Shown here: positions 1 to 10,574 of the stretch, one piece after another
Position numbering within the stretch: position 1 is the first letter of the stretch
Layout: each line of letters opens with the position of its first letter
From: Streptomyces sp. VRA16 Mangrove soil
GTDB lineage: Bacteria; Actinomycetota; Actinomycetes; Streptomycetales; Streptomycetaceae
Direction of reading: 5' to 3'
DNA length: 64,000 nucleotides
Assembly: GCF_017377775.1 (NCBI RefSeq)
Contig: NZ_JAFVLN010000008.1
Location: 1 to 64,000 of the forward strand
Notes under the pieces: generated by a model
Database searches by the model: none
Told to the model about the DNA's origin: nothing
What the model saw: the letters and a program-made list of their open reading frames with translations, nothing else
Position numbers and translations under genes: made by a program

Positions 1-17
1 CACCCCCACCCGCTCAT

Positions 18-2894
18 TCAGGGGCCGATATGCGCCACCTCCAACCCCTCTCCCCCTCCCCCGTCCGCACCCCTCCCGCCGCCCACGACCGCGATCGCCC
101 CGTCCCGGTCCGTGCGCAGCACCTGCGCGCCCCGGGACCGCAGCGCCGCCACGGTGCGCGGGGCCGGATGCCCGTACGGGTTGTCCGTCCCTACGCTGAT
201 CAGCGCGAGCCGGGGCGCGACCCGCCGCAGCAACTCCGGGTCCTGGTACGCCGACCCGTGATGCGCGACCTTGAGCACGTCCACCGGGGGCAGCCGGGCC
301 CCCGCCTCGGTCCTCAACAGGGCGCGCTGCGCCGCCGGTTCGAGATCGCCGAGCAGCAGCATCGTCAGCCCTCCGACGCGCACCAGCAGCGTGACGCTCG
401 CGTCGTTCGGCCCGTCCGGAGCGGGCGCGGGCCTCGGCGGCGGCCACAACACCTGCCAGTCGAGCGGCCCGCTCCTGCGCCGCTCCCCCGCCCCGGCCCG
501 CACCAACGGAATCCCGCGCGCCGCCGCGAGCCCCCGCACGAACCGGACCTGGTCCGCCGGTTCGTCGAAGTCCGTCGTCTCGATCGCCCCGACCGACCGC
601 CCCCTCAACACCCCCGCCAGGCCCGCCACATGGTCCGCGTGAAAGTGGGTGAGCAGCACGAGCGGGATCCGGGTCACACCCAGCGACCGCAGGCACCGGT
701 CGACGAGCACCGGGTCGGGCCCCGCGTCCACCACGATCCCGGCACCCGCGCCGGCCGCGAGCACCAGCGCGTCCCCCTGCCCCACGTCGCACATCACCAG
801 GCGCCATCCCGGCGGCGGCCAGCCCGTGACGATGCGGGCCAGCGGCGCCGGCTGCACCACGACCAGAAGCAGCAGCACCACGCAGGCTCCGCTGATCCAG
901 GCCGACTTGAGCACTCTCCTTCCCACCACGACCAGCACCGCCGTACCGGCAGCGAGCAGCACTCCGCCGCGCCAGCCGCCCGGCCAGTCCACTCCACCGC
1001 CCGGCATCGACGCCCCGGTCCGCGCGATCCCGACGATCCAGCCGGTGGGCCAACTCGCGCACCAGGCAAGGAACTTCGCCACCGGCATCGCCACCGGTGC
1101 GGCCGCGAGAGCCGCGAAGCCCAGCACGGTCGCGGGCGCGACGGCGACTTCCGCCAGCAGATTGCACGGCACCGCCACCAGGCTCACCCGCGCCGCGAGC
1201 ACGGCGACGACGGGCGCGCACACCGCCTGCGCCGCGGCCGCGGCCCCGAGCGCCTCGGCCACCCGCCCCGGCACCCCGCGCCGGTGCAGCGCCGCGCTCC
1301 AGCGCGGGGCGAGAGTGAGCAGCGCCCCGGTGGCGAGCACCGACAGCAGGAACCCGTAACTCCGCGCCAGCCAGGGGTCGTACAGGACGAGCAGCAGCAC
1401 GGCCGTGGCCAGCGCGGGGATCAGCGATCTGCGTCGTCCGGTGGCGACGGCGAGCAGGGCGATCAGCCCGCACGACGCCGCCCGCAGCACGCTCGGTTCG
1501 GGCCGGCACACCACGACGAAGCCGAGTGTCAGCGCTCCCCCGCACAGGGCGGTCGTCCTGAGGGAGAGCCCGACGCGGGGTGCGAGACCCCGTCTCTCGG
1601 CGAGGTGCGCGGTGCCCGGTGGCCCGATCAGCAGTGCCAGCAGGATCGTGAAGTTGGCACCGCTGACCGCCATCAGGTGCAGCAGGTCGGTGGCCCGGAA
1701 CGCCTCGTGCAGTTCGGGTGTGACCCGTGCCGTGTCCCCGACGACGAGTCCGGGAAGCAGCGCCCGTGCGTCCGCGGGCAGCCCGTCCGTCGCTGCGCGC
1801 AGTCCCGCGCGCAGGTCGCCGGCCAGTCGCTGCGGTCCGCTGGGCGCGCCGACCACGCGAGGTGTCTCCCCGTGCCCGACGCGCAGGACCGCCGCAACCG
1901 GGTCACCGTCCAGCAGGGGCGGTGCGAGCCCTCCCTCGACCCGTACCCGGGTGGACGGCAGCAGGGACAGCCAGGGGCTGCCGCGCGGGGCGCCGGACCG
2001 TGCCGTGGGCGCGTCCGCGACGGCCAGGACCGGAGATCTGGTGCGGGTGACCGCTCCGTCCGGCGCCGTGACCCGCACCAGGTCCGCCTCGATGAGCACG
2101 GCGGTCGGCGCGGTGTGGTCCCCAGTGATCCGGGGCCGGGTGAGCCTCGGGTCGGCGGTGATCTCCAACTCGGCTTCGACGTGGGCATATCGGGCGGCGA
2201 GCTCCGGCACGGGGCCACGTCCGAGATCGGCTCCGTGCAGTCCCGCGGAGGCCGCCGCCGCAGCGGTGCAGAGCAGCAGCACCGCGGCGGACGGGCCGCG
2301 CCAGGCACGGGACGGCCAGGTGTCGGGGTGGGGCGGGGTGAGTGGGGTCCGGTCGGGGGTGCGGTCTGAGGTGCGGTCACGGGTCGGGGCTGAGGTCCGG
2401 TCGGGGGTGCGGTCAGGGGTCGGGGCTGAGGTCCGGTCGGGGGCCCGGTCGGGGGCCCGGTCTGAGGTGCGGTCAGGGGCGCCGTCCGGGATCCGGTCAG
2501 CGGCGCCGTCTGATGTGCCTTCCGGTGTGCGGTCGGTCGAGGGTGGCGTTCCCCGCGTTTCGTCCAGGGTCCGGGTGCGGGACCGGGACCGGGACCGGGA
2601 CCGAAACCGGGTGCGGGTCCGGGACCGGGTCAAGGTGCGGGTCCGGGTCCGGGTCCGGGTCCCGTTCATGCGCCTGCTCGTCCGTCCGGCCACCAGCAAG
2701 GCGATGCCGGCGGTCGCGCACAGGCCTGCCACGGCTCCGGCCCACCGTCCCGGGGCCGTCAGCAGCAGTGCCGCTGTCGCCCACGCGGCCAGTGCGGGCG
2801 GCACCAGTCGCAGGTCCGCGGGTCCTTCCTCCCGCGAGTCGGCGGTCCCGGGCCGGTCCTCGGCCCGCTCTCCCCTCACGTCCATAGGAGTCAC
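18..2894 (-). CDS. comEC: ComEC/Rec2-family membrane protein with C-terminal metallo-beta-lactamase domain
   Basis: ComEC forms the inner-membrane channel for single-stranded DNA uptake in transformable bacteria; its role in Streptomyces, not known to be naturally competent, is unclear. Reading from the N-terminus there is a hydrophobic stretch (about residues 30-70), a low-complexity Arg/Thr/Ser then Asp/Arg/Thr/Pro region (about 75-190), the multi-TM Competence domain (roughly 400-680, with the MAVSGANFTI motif) and a C-terminal metallo-beta-lactamase domain with the HFHADH metal motif near residue 750 and a later AHHGS motif. I chose the GTG at 2894 because it overlaps the comEA stop by four bases (GTGA), implying translational coupling; an ATG three codons in (2885) is an alternative. 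About 958 residues, longer than typical ComEC because of the low-complexity insert. Confidence 0.9.
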   Translation of the reverse strand: MTPMDVRGERAEDRPGTADSREEGPADLRLVPPALAAWATAALLLTAPGRWAGAVAGLCATAGIALLVAGRTSRRMNGTRTRTRTRTLTRSRTRTRFRSRSRSRSRTRTLDETRGTPPSTDRTPEGTSDGAADRIPDGAPDRTSDRAPDRAPDRTSAPTPDRTPDRTSAPTRDRTSDRTPDRTPLTPPHPDTWPSRAWRGPSAAVLLLCTAAAAASAGLHGADLGRGPVPELAARYAHVEAELEITADPRLTRPRITGDHTAPTAVLIEADLVRVTAPDGAVTRTRSPVLAVADAPTARSGAPRGSPWLSLLPSTRVRVEGGLAPPLLDGDPVAAVLRVGHGETPRVVGAPSGPQRLAGDLRAGLRAATDGLPADARALLPGLVVGDTARVTPELHEAFRATDLLHLMAVSGANFTILLALLIGPPGTAHLAERRGLAPRVGLSLRTTALCGGALTLGFVVVCRPEPSVLRAASCGLIALLAVATGRRRSLIPALATAVLLLVLYDPWLARSYGFLLSVLATGALLTLAPRWSAALHRRGVPGRVAEALGAAAAAQAVCAPVVAVLAARVSLVAVPCNLLAEVAVAPATVLGFAALAAAPVAMPVAKFLAWCASWPTGWIVGIARTGASMPGGGVDWPGGWRGGVLLAAGTAVLVVVGRRVLKSAWISGACVVLLLLVVVQPAPLARIVTGWPPPGWRLVMCDVGQGDALVLAAGAGAGIVVDAGPDPVLVDRCLRSLGVTRIPLVLLTHFHADHVAGLAGVLRGRSVGAIETTDFDEPADQVRFVRGLAAARGIPLVRAGAGERRRSGPLDWQVLWPPPRPAPAPDGPNDASVTLLVRVGGLTMLLLGDLEPAAQRALLRTEAGARLPPVDVLKVAHHGSAYQDPELLRRVAPRLALISVGTDNPYGHPAPRTVAALRSRGAQVLRTDRDGAIAVVGGGRGADGGGGEGLEVAHIGP

Positions 2895-3970
2895 GGGCGT
2901 ACAAGATTCTGCAGGTCCTCGAAGCGGCGGTCCCCGATGCCGTTGACCTCGCGCAGTTCGTCGACCGAGCGGAAGCCTCCGTGCCGGGTGCGGTAGTCGA
3001 CGATGTGCTGGGCCAGGACCGGTCCGACGCCGGGCAGCGTGTCGAGTTGTTCCACGTCGGCCGTGTTCAGGCTGATCGGTCCCGCGGGTGCCGCCGCCGG
3101 GTTCCCGGTCGTGCCGCCGCCCGGTGGGGCCACGCCCATGCCCGCCGGTGCGCCGACCAGGACCTGCTCGCCGTCCGTGAGCAGCCGCGCCCGGTTGAGG
3201 CCGGCGGTGTCCGTGCCGGGGCGTACCCCTCCGGCGGCCCGCAGCGCGTCCGCCACCCGGGACCCGGCGGGCAGCCGGTGGATGCCGGGGCGGCGCACCT
3301 TCCCGCTGACGTCCACGACGATGCCGACGGCGGCGCTCGGGGCCTGGCCCGGTGTCGGTGAGGGAGCGGGCTCGTCCGTGGGCTCGGCGGCGACCGGCCC
3401 CGCCGCCCGCACGGTCTGCGGGGGCCGGACCGGTTGCGTGCGTCCGGCCCAGAAGTGCTGGGCGGCGAGGAGTGCCGCGACGCAGAGGACCGCGACCAGG
3501 GCCAGCGCGCCCCGTCGTTCGACCGCGCAGCGGGTCTGCACCCACAGGGGCAGCCGGTCGCGCACGGTGAGGACCGTGCGCTCCCGCCACGAGGGTGCGG
3601 CCGGAGCCACAGGTGCGGTGTCCGGTCCCGGTCCCGGTCCCGGTCCCGGTCCCGGTCCCGGTCCCGGTGCTGGTGCCGGTGCCGATGCCGGTGGCTCGGG
3701 TTCGCCGTCGGGTGGCGGCGCGGGGGCTTTCGGCACCGGGTCCCGTGCCGAGGGGCCGTCCCAGCGGGCCGGGCCCGGCGCCCTCTCGTGGCGCGGCTGA
3801 GGAGCGAAGAGGGCCTCTGCCCGCAGTCGTGTCTCCTGGGCCGCGGCGCGGGTGCGTCCGCGCCGTGCGCGACGCCGGGCCTGCCGGTGCCGGACGCGGC
3901 CGTCGGAGGTGGGGCCGCGGCCGGGTCCGCTGGATACGTGTGCTGTTCGGGACAGTGATCGAAGTGCCAT
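2891..3970 (-). CDS. comEA: ComEA family helix-hairpin-helix DNA-binding protein
   Basis: ComEA is a membrane-anchored receptor for double-stranded DNA that passes it to ComEC. The predicted protein (about 359 residues from ATG 3970) has a long cytoplasmic Arg/Pro/Gly-rich N-terminus containing a (Gly-Pro)n run, one TM segment (ALVAVLCVAALLAAQHFW), an SLBB-type domain (VVDVSGKVRRPGIHRLPAGS) and C-terminal tandem HhH motifs (LNTADVEQLDTLPGVGPVLA, then VNGIGDRRFEDL). The frame stays open upstream to 4057, but the ATG at 3970 fits the arginine-rich start better. It is directly upstream of comEC with a 4-bp stop/start overlap. The GP run is encoded by a repeated 6-bp unit on the DNA (about 3620-3665). 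Confidence 0.88.
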   Translation of the reverse strand: MALRSLSRTAHVSSGPGRGPTSDGRVRHRQARRRARRGRTRAAAQETRLRAEALFAPQPRHERAPGPARWDGPSARDPVPKAPAPPPDGEPEPPASAPAPAPGPGPGPGPGPGPGPDTAPVAPAAPSWRERTVLTVRDRLPLWVQTRCAVERRGALALVAVLCVAALLAAQHFWAGRTQPVRPPQTVRAAGPVAAEPTDEPAPSPTPGQAPSAAVGIVVDVSGKVRRPGIHRLPAGSRVADALRAAGGVRPGTDTAGLNRARLLTDGEQVLVGAPAGMGVAPPGGGTTGNPAAAPAGPISLNTADVEQLDTLPGVGPVLAQHIVDYRTRHGGFRSVDELREVNGIGDRRFEDLQNLVRP

Positions 3971-4067
3971 GTCCGAGACGGTAGGCGTCACGGAACGAGC
4001 CTGTGGATCTTGGTCAATTTCCGGGGACAACAAGGCAGTTGTGGATAACTCCGTCACTCACACAGGC

Positions 4068-4207
4068 GACAGAACCCACGGCCCGGTGACAGAACCCACG
4101 GCCCGGCGACGGAACTCACGCCGCGGCGCCAGAACCCACGGCCCCGCGACGCAACCCACAACCCGAGGACAGAACCCACGCCCCGGCGCCAGAACCCACC
4201 GCCTCAG
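4068..4207. repeat. Seven-copy 20-bp tandem repeat
   Basis: Seven head-to-tail units of exactly 20 bp fill the gap between degV and comEA; the best unit reads gacagaacccacggcccggc. Boundaries are 4068, 4088, 4108, 4128, 4148, 4168 and 4188. Units 1, 2 and 6 are nearly identical and the others differ at several positions. Because 20 is not a multiple of three and no gene covers it, the array is non-coding. It lies downstream of degV and upstream of comEA, both on the minus strand, so it would sit in the degV 3' UTR or the comEA leader. Confidence 0.9.
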
Positions 4208-4233
4208 CGAAGCCTTCCCCCCGCCCTCGACCA

Positions 4234-5082
4234 CTACGTGCGCGGCGAGATCACCGCTCCGAGCAGCCCCGGCCCGGTGTGCGCCCCGATCACGGCCCCG
4301 ACCTCGCTGACGTGCAGCTCGGCGAGGCCCGGGACCCGCTCGCGCAGCCGGTCCGCGAGGGCCTCGGCCCGTTCCGGCGCGGCCAGGTGGTGCACGGCGA
4401 TGTCCACCTGCCCGCTGCCGGCCCGCTCGGCGACGATCTCCTGGAGCCGGGCGATCGCCTTGGACGCCGTACGGACCTTCTCCAGGAGTTCGATGCGGCC
4501 GCCGTCGAGCTGCAGCAGCGGCTTGACCGCGAGCGCCGACCCGAACAGTGCCTGCGCGGCGCCGATGCGGCCACCGCGGCGCAGATAGTCGAGGGTGTCG
4601 ACGTAGAAGTACGCGGAGGTGCCCGCGGCCCGTTTCTCCGCCGCGGTCACCGCGTCGTCGACGGTGCCTCCGGCGTCGGCCGTCTCCGCGGCCGCGAGCG
4701 CGCAGAAGCCGAGCGCCATGGCGACCATCCCGGTGTCCACCACGCGCACCGGGACCGGGGCCTCACGGGCGGCCAGGACGGCGGCGTCGTAGGTTCCGGA
4801 GAACTCGGAGGACAGGTGCAGGGAGACGATCGCCTCGGCGCCGGACTCGGCGACCTGGCGGTAGTGCGCGGCGAACAGCTCGGGGCTGGGTCTCGACGTC
4901 GTGACCGGCCGGCGCTTCTGCAGGGCCTCGGCGAGCGAGCGGGCGGAGATCTCCGTGCCCTCCTCCAGCGCCCGGTCGCCCAGGACCACGGTCAACGGCA
5001 CCGCCGTGATGTTGTGGCGCTCCATCGTCCGCTGCGGCAGGTAGGCCGTTGAATCGGTGACGATCGCGACATGGCGGGACAT
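4234..5082 (-). CDS. DegV family fatty-acid-binding protein
   Basis: DegV-fold proteins bind one fatty acid and serve as FakB subunits for fatty acid kinase in Firmicutes; the actinobacterial role is less defined. The 282-residue product has the normal family length. It opens with the typical strand MSRHVAIVTDSTAYLP, has the SSEFSGTYDAA ligand-binding loop around residue 90, the YFYVDTLDYLRRGGRIG motif near residue 160 and the C-terminal GAVIGAHTGPGLLG motif. A FakA-like DAK2 kinase is not in this window. It is preceded by its own leader and followed by the 20-bp repeat array. Confidence 0.93.
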   Translation of the reverse strand: MSRHVAIVTDSTAYLPQRTMERHNITAVPLTVVLGDRALEEGTEISARSLAEALQKRRPVTTSRPSPELFAAHYRQVAESGAEAIVSLHLSSEFSGTYDAAVLAAREAPVPVRVVDTGMVAMALGFCALAAAETADAGGTVDDAVTAAEKRAAGTSAYFYVDTLDYLRRGGRIGAAQALFGSALAVKPLLQLDGGRIELLEKVRTASKAIARLQEIVAERAGSGQVDIAVHHLAAPERAEALADRLRERVPGLAELHVSEVGAVIGAHTGPGLLGAVISPRT

Positions 5083-5166
5083 GCACCGGAGATTACCCGG
5101 CGCGGCCCGCCGTCGGCAGCCCGGCCCCCGGTGACCGGTGTCTGTCGGCCAACGGCCGGCCGTCGA

Positions 5167-5871
5167 TCAAGTCGTGCTCTCCGGACGGGGGTTCTTCTGC
5201 CACGGATATACAGGGCGCACACCTGGCGGGGTGATCGAGGGCCGTTCGGGCTGCTGCTGCGCGGGCCCGGCCGTCTCGCTGTCGGCCGCCGTGCCCGGCG
5301 GCTCGGTGGGCTGCGTGGTCGGGGTGGGCTCGGTCGTCCAGTGCCGCAGCGCGCCCGCCTCGACGTCGATCTGGGTGCTCAGCGCGTCCAGGTCGTCGCT
5401 CGCGAACCTGCTGGCCCGGTCCCGGGCGGCGTGCCGCAGGGCGTCGGCGGAGTTCGTGATCTGCTCCGTGCGCACCCTCAGCTCCGGCAGCAGGCGTGCC
5501 ACGTGCGTCTTGTCGGGCTCTGTCTCCAGACGCTTGAGCTCGTCGTCCAGTTCGTGTCCGTGCGTGCTCAGCCGCTCGAAGAGGCCGATGGACTCCTGGA
5601 GGCCGGCGTCGTCGGCCACGCGCGCGTGCAGCGCGTCCTGTGTGGCCCGCATGGAGCCGCGCAGCTTCAGCCGCAGCCGTGCCAGCTCGCTGGCCCCGCC
5701 GGGCTGGAAGCTCTTGGCGCGCAGCGTGGTGTCCTCGACGGTCCTGCGCGCCTGCGCCACCGTGCGGTCCACTCCGCGCTTGGCCGCGCCGACCGCTTTC
5801 ACCGTCGCGTACGCCCCGAGCGCGACGAATGCGATGAAGATCAGCGCCACGATCACCAGCACAGCTTCCAC
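5167..5871 (-). CDS. Membrane-anchored coiled-coil protein of unknown function
   Basis: I do not recognise a named family. The product (about 234 residues from GTG 5871, preceded by a good GGAGGAG) starts with one hydrophobic segment (VLVIVALIFIAFVALGAYATV), followed by about 140 residues rich in Glu, Arg, Ala and Leu that read as alpha-helical coiled coil (RLSTHGHELDDELKRLE and the LRVRTEQITNSADALRH region). The C-terminal 50 residues are Pro/Thr-rich and disordered. The likely topology is a type I-like anchor with a cytoplasmic helical domain. It sits between leuS and degV on the same strand and is, from memory, conserved at this place in Streptomyces. Confidence 0.8.
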   Translation of the reverse strand: MEAVLVIVALIFIAFVALGAYATVKAVGAAKRGVDRTVAQARRTVEDTTLRAKSFQPGGASELARLRLKLRGSMRATQDALHARVADDAGLQESIGLFERLSTHGHELDDELKRLETEPDKTHVARLLPELRVRTEQITNSADALRHAARDRASRFASDDLDALSTQIDVEAGALRHWTTEPTPTTQPTEPPGTAADSETAGPAQQQPERPSITPPGVRPVYPWQKNPRPESTT

Positions 5872-6011
5872 GGCGCTCCTCCGATTCGTCCGTCCGCCCC
5901 GCCCGGCCTCCCGGCCCGTCTCTCCACCGTAAACGGAACGGGCAGGCCGAGGGTTCCTGATGAACCCCCAACCTGCCCGTAGGGAACAACCCTGAGCCCG
6001 GGTCGCGAAGG

Positions 6012-8912
<2,901 letters not shown>

Positions 8913-8966
8913 GATCCTCAAAGCTCCATCGATCGTGTCTGCCTGCGGCCCGTGCCCAGGAAATGA

Positions 8967-8990
8967 AAAAACCCCTCGCACAGGAGGGGA
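8967..8990 (-). terminator. Intrinsic terminator in the leuS leader (attenuator)
   Basis: On the minus strand the sequence is cccctc, a 6-nt loop, gagggg and then six T residues, a textbook intrinsic terminator and unusual in this GC-rich genome for having a real T-run. It lies about 55 bases upstream of the leuS start and 46 bases downstream of the stop of a leucine-rich leader peptide. Its position ahead of the gene rather than after it points to conditional read-through. Confidence 0.85.
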
Positions 8991-9036
8991 CGCCGCGCCG
9001 ATTCCGACCACACGCCCGGGGGCGGTTCGGGATTGA

Positions 9037-9075
9037 TCAGCGCGGCTCGCTAAGCAGAAGGCGTACGGCACGCAT
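9037..9075 (-). CDS. leuS leader peptide with three consecutive Leu codons
   Basis: A 12-codon reading frame encodes MRAVRLLLSEPR, with CTT CTG CTT as three adjacent leucine codons, and ends with TGA 46 bases before the intrinsic terminator in front of leuS. CTT is rare in Streptomyces, which would make the frame more sensitive to charged tRNA-Leu. No good ribosome site precedes it, but TACCCT ends six bases before the ATG and could be a -10 element giving a leaderless transcript that starts at the ATG. The arrangement matches classical ribosome-mediated attenuation. Translation of this peptide is inferred, not shown. Confidence 0.72.
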   Translation of the reverse strand: MRAVRLLLSEPR

Positions 9076-9296
9076 GGCGTCAGGGTACCGCAGCCCTCCC
9101 GCGGGCCGCGACGGGCTTCCTTCCGCCCCGCCGGACACCGCGGGTTACTCCGCGTACCGCCCTCTATCGGGGCAACACAAATACCAGGCTTCCTCTAGAT
9201 AACAGCGAGATAACTCAAACCTCGTACCGGTGGGTATTCGGCGACTTAGAGTGCGGGCTGTGGGTCCACTGTGCCGAACCTTTCGGAGTCGCCCCC

Positions 9297-10574
9297 ATGA
9301 ACCCTCGAACCCCTCACATAGTGAACTCCCCTCGTACGCTTCGGAGTTCACGCACCACCAGCAGTAACCGCCGCACGACCACGGGGGTGATCTGCGCGGC
9401 GGTCCTCCTGCTCATCCCCCTGTCCGTGGTCACAGGGAGCGACGCCTTCAGAGCGGCGCTCGACTTCGGTGCGGGGGTGCTGTCCCTGGTCTCCCTCACG
9501 GCGTCCGTCGTGTGGGGTCTGGTGGCCTCGGACACCCTCTTCCTCACCTCGCGGCAGCGGCTGCTGTCACAGGCCGTCCACCGGACGACCGCGGTCGCCT
9601 CGCTGGGCTTCCTGCTGCTGCACATCAGCGTGAAGCTGGCGCTCTCCCATGTGACGCTCATCGGGGCACTCATCCCCTTCGGCAACGGCGTCACCGGCAG
9701 CAACGGCCTGATCGGCCTCGGTGTGCTCGCCGGACTCCTGATGATCACCACGGGCATCACCGGCGCGCTGCGCAGCTCGATGGCCTCCCCGGCCCGCCTC
9801 GCCGCCCGCTGGCGCGCGACCCACATGCTCGCCTATCCGGCGTGGTGCTTCGCCCTGCTGCACGGCCTGAACGCGGGCCGGCCCGCCAAGGCGTACGTGA
9901 TCGTCCTGTACAGCCTGAGCCTGCTCGTGGTCGCCGGCGCCGTGGGCCTGCGCGCCGCGCCGCGGCCGGTGAAGGCCAAGGTGGCCGTCCGGGTCCTCGC
10001 CTTCCTGGACCGCGACCGCCTCGGCCGGGCCCGCCCCGTCCGTGCCGAACGCACGGACCGCACAGAACCCACGGGACGCGCCGAGCGGGACACCCGCACC
10101 GTCCGCGCACCGGGCCCGGACGACTTCACCGCCGAGTTCGCGCAGCCCGCGCCCGAGATCCCGGCGCGGCCCGCACCCGCCGCGTCCGACGCCGGGTTCG
10201 CCGCCGCCTACCGCGCGGTGTCCGCGACCCCGCGCGCGGAGGCGGCCACCGAATCGTTGCCCTACGTGCAGACCACCCCGTACGTGGACGCCCTGGACCC
10301 GCTGGAATCCGTCGAATCGGTGCCCACTCAGCGCTGGCCCGCGCCTTCGCCCCCGCCGCCCATGGAGGCCCCTCCGTCCGCGTACGACCCCGCGTACGAC
10401 ACGCCCTATGGAGGCGTCCCCACGTACGAGGCCGCCTACGGAGGCGCGTACGGGACCGACGCCACCTCTCAGGACGCCGGTGCGCACGGCGCTCCCACCG
10501 AACCGCTCCCCGGCCCCTTCCAGCCACCGTCGTCCGGTGAGCCCTGGTCCACGCCCTACGGAGGCACGCAGTGA
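9297..10574 (+). CDS. Six-TM membrane protein, ferric-reductase/cytochrome b-like
   Basis: The 425-residue product has six predicted TM segments in its first 230 residues and a long Pro/Ala/Tyr-rich cytoplasmic tail. The third and fifth TM segments each carry paired histidines about 14 residues apart (HRTT..LLLH and HMLA..FALLH), the pattern used to bind two haems in ferric-reductase-like and b-type cytochrome domains. The stop overlaps the start of the next gene by four bases (GTGA), so it is co-translated with a NuoF/ferredoxin-like protein, suggesting a membrane haem protein paired with an Fe-S partner. It is divergent from the leuS leader. Haem binding is inferred from spacing only. Confidence 0.75.
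   Translation: MNPRTPHIVNSPRTLRSSRTTSSNRRTTTGVICAAVLLLIPLSVVTGSDAFRAALDFGAGVLSLVSLTASVVWGLVASDTLFLTSRQRLLSQAVHRTTAVASLGFLLLHISVKLALSHVTLIGALIPFGNGVTGSNGLIGLGVLAGLLMITTGITGALRSSMASPARLAARWRATHMLAYPAWCFALLHGLNAGRPAKAYVIVLYSLSLLVVAGAVGLRAAPRPVKAKVAVRVLAFLDRDRLGRARPVRAERTDRTEPTGRAERDTRTVRAPGPDDFTAEFAQPAPEIPARPAPAASDAGFAAAYRAVSATPRAEAATESLPYVQTTPYVDALDPLESVESVPTQRWPAPSPPPPMEAPPSAYDPAYDTPYGGVPTYEAAYGGAYGTDATSQDAGAHGAPTEPLPGPFQPPSSGEPWSTPYGGTQ

Noticed and set aside
18..3970. Evidence that the organism is naturally transformable
   Set aside because: ComEA and ComEC alone are widespread in non-competent actinobacteria, and no pilus genes are in the window.
4068..4207. CRISPR array
   Set aside because: The units are contiguous with no unique spacers, and no cas genes are present.
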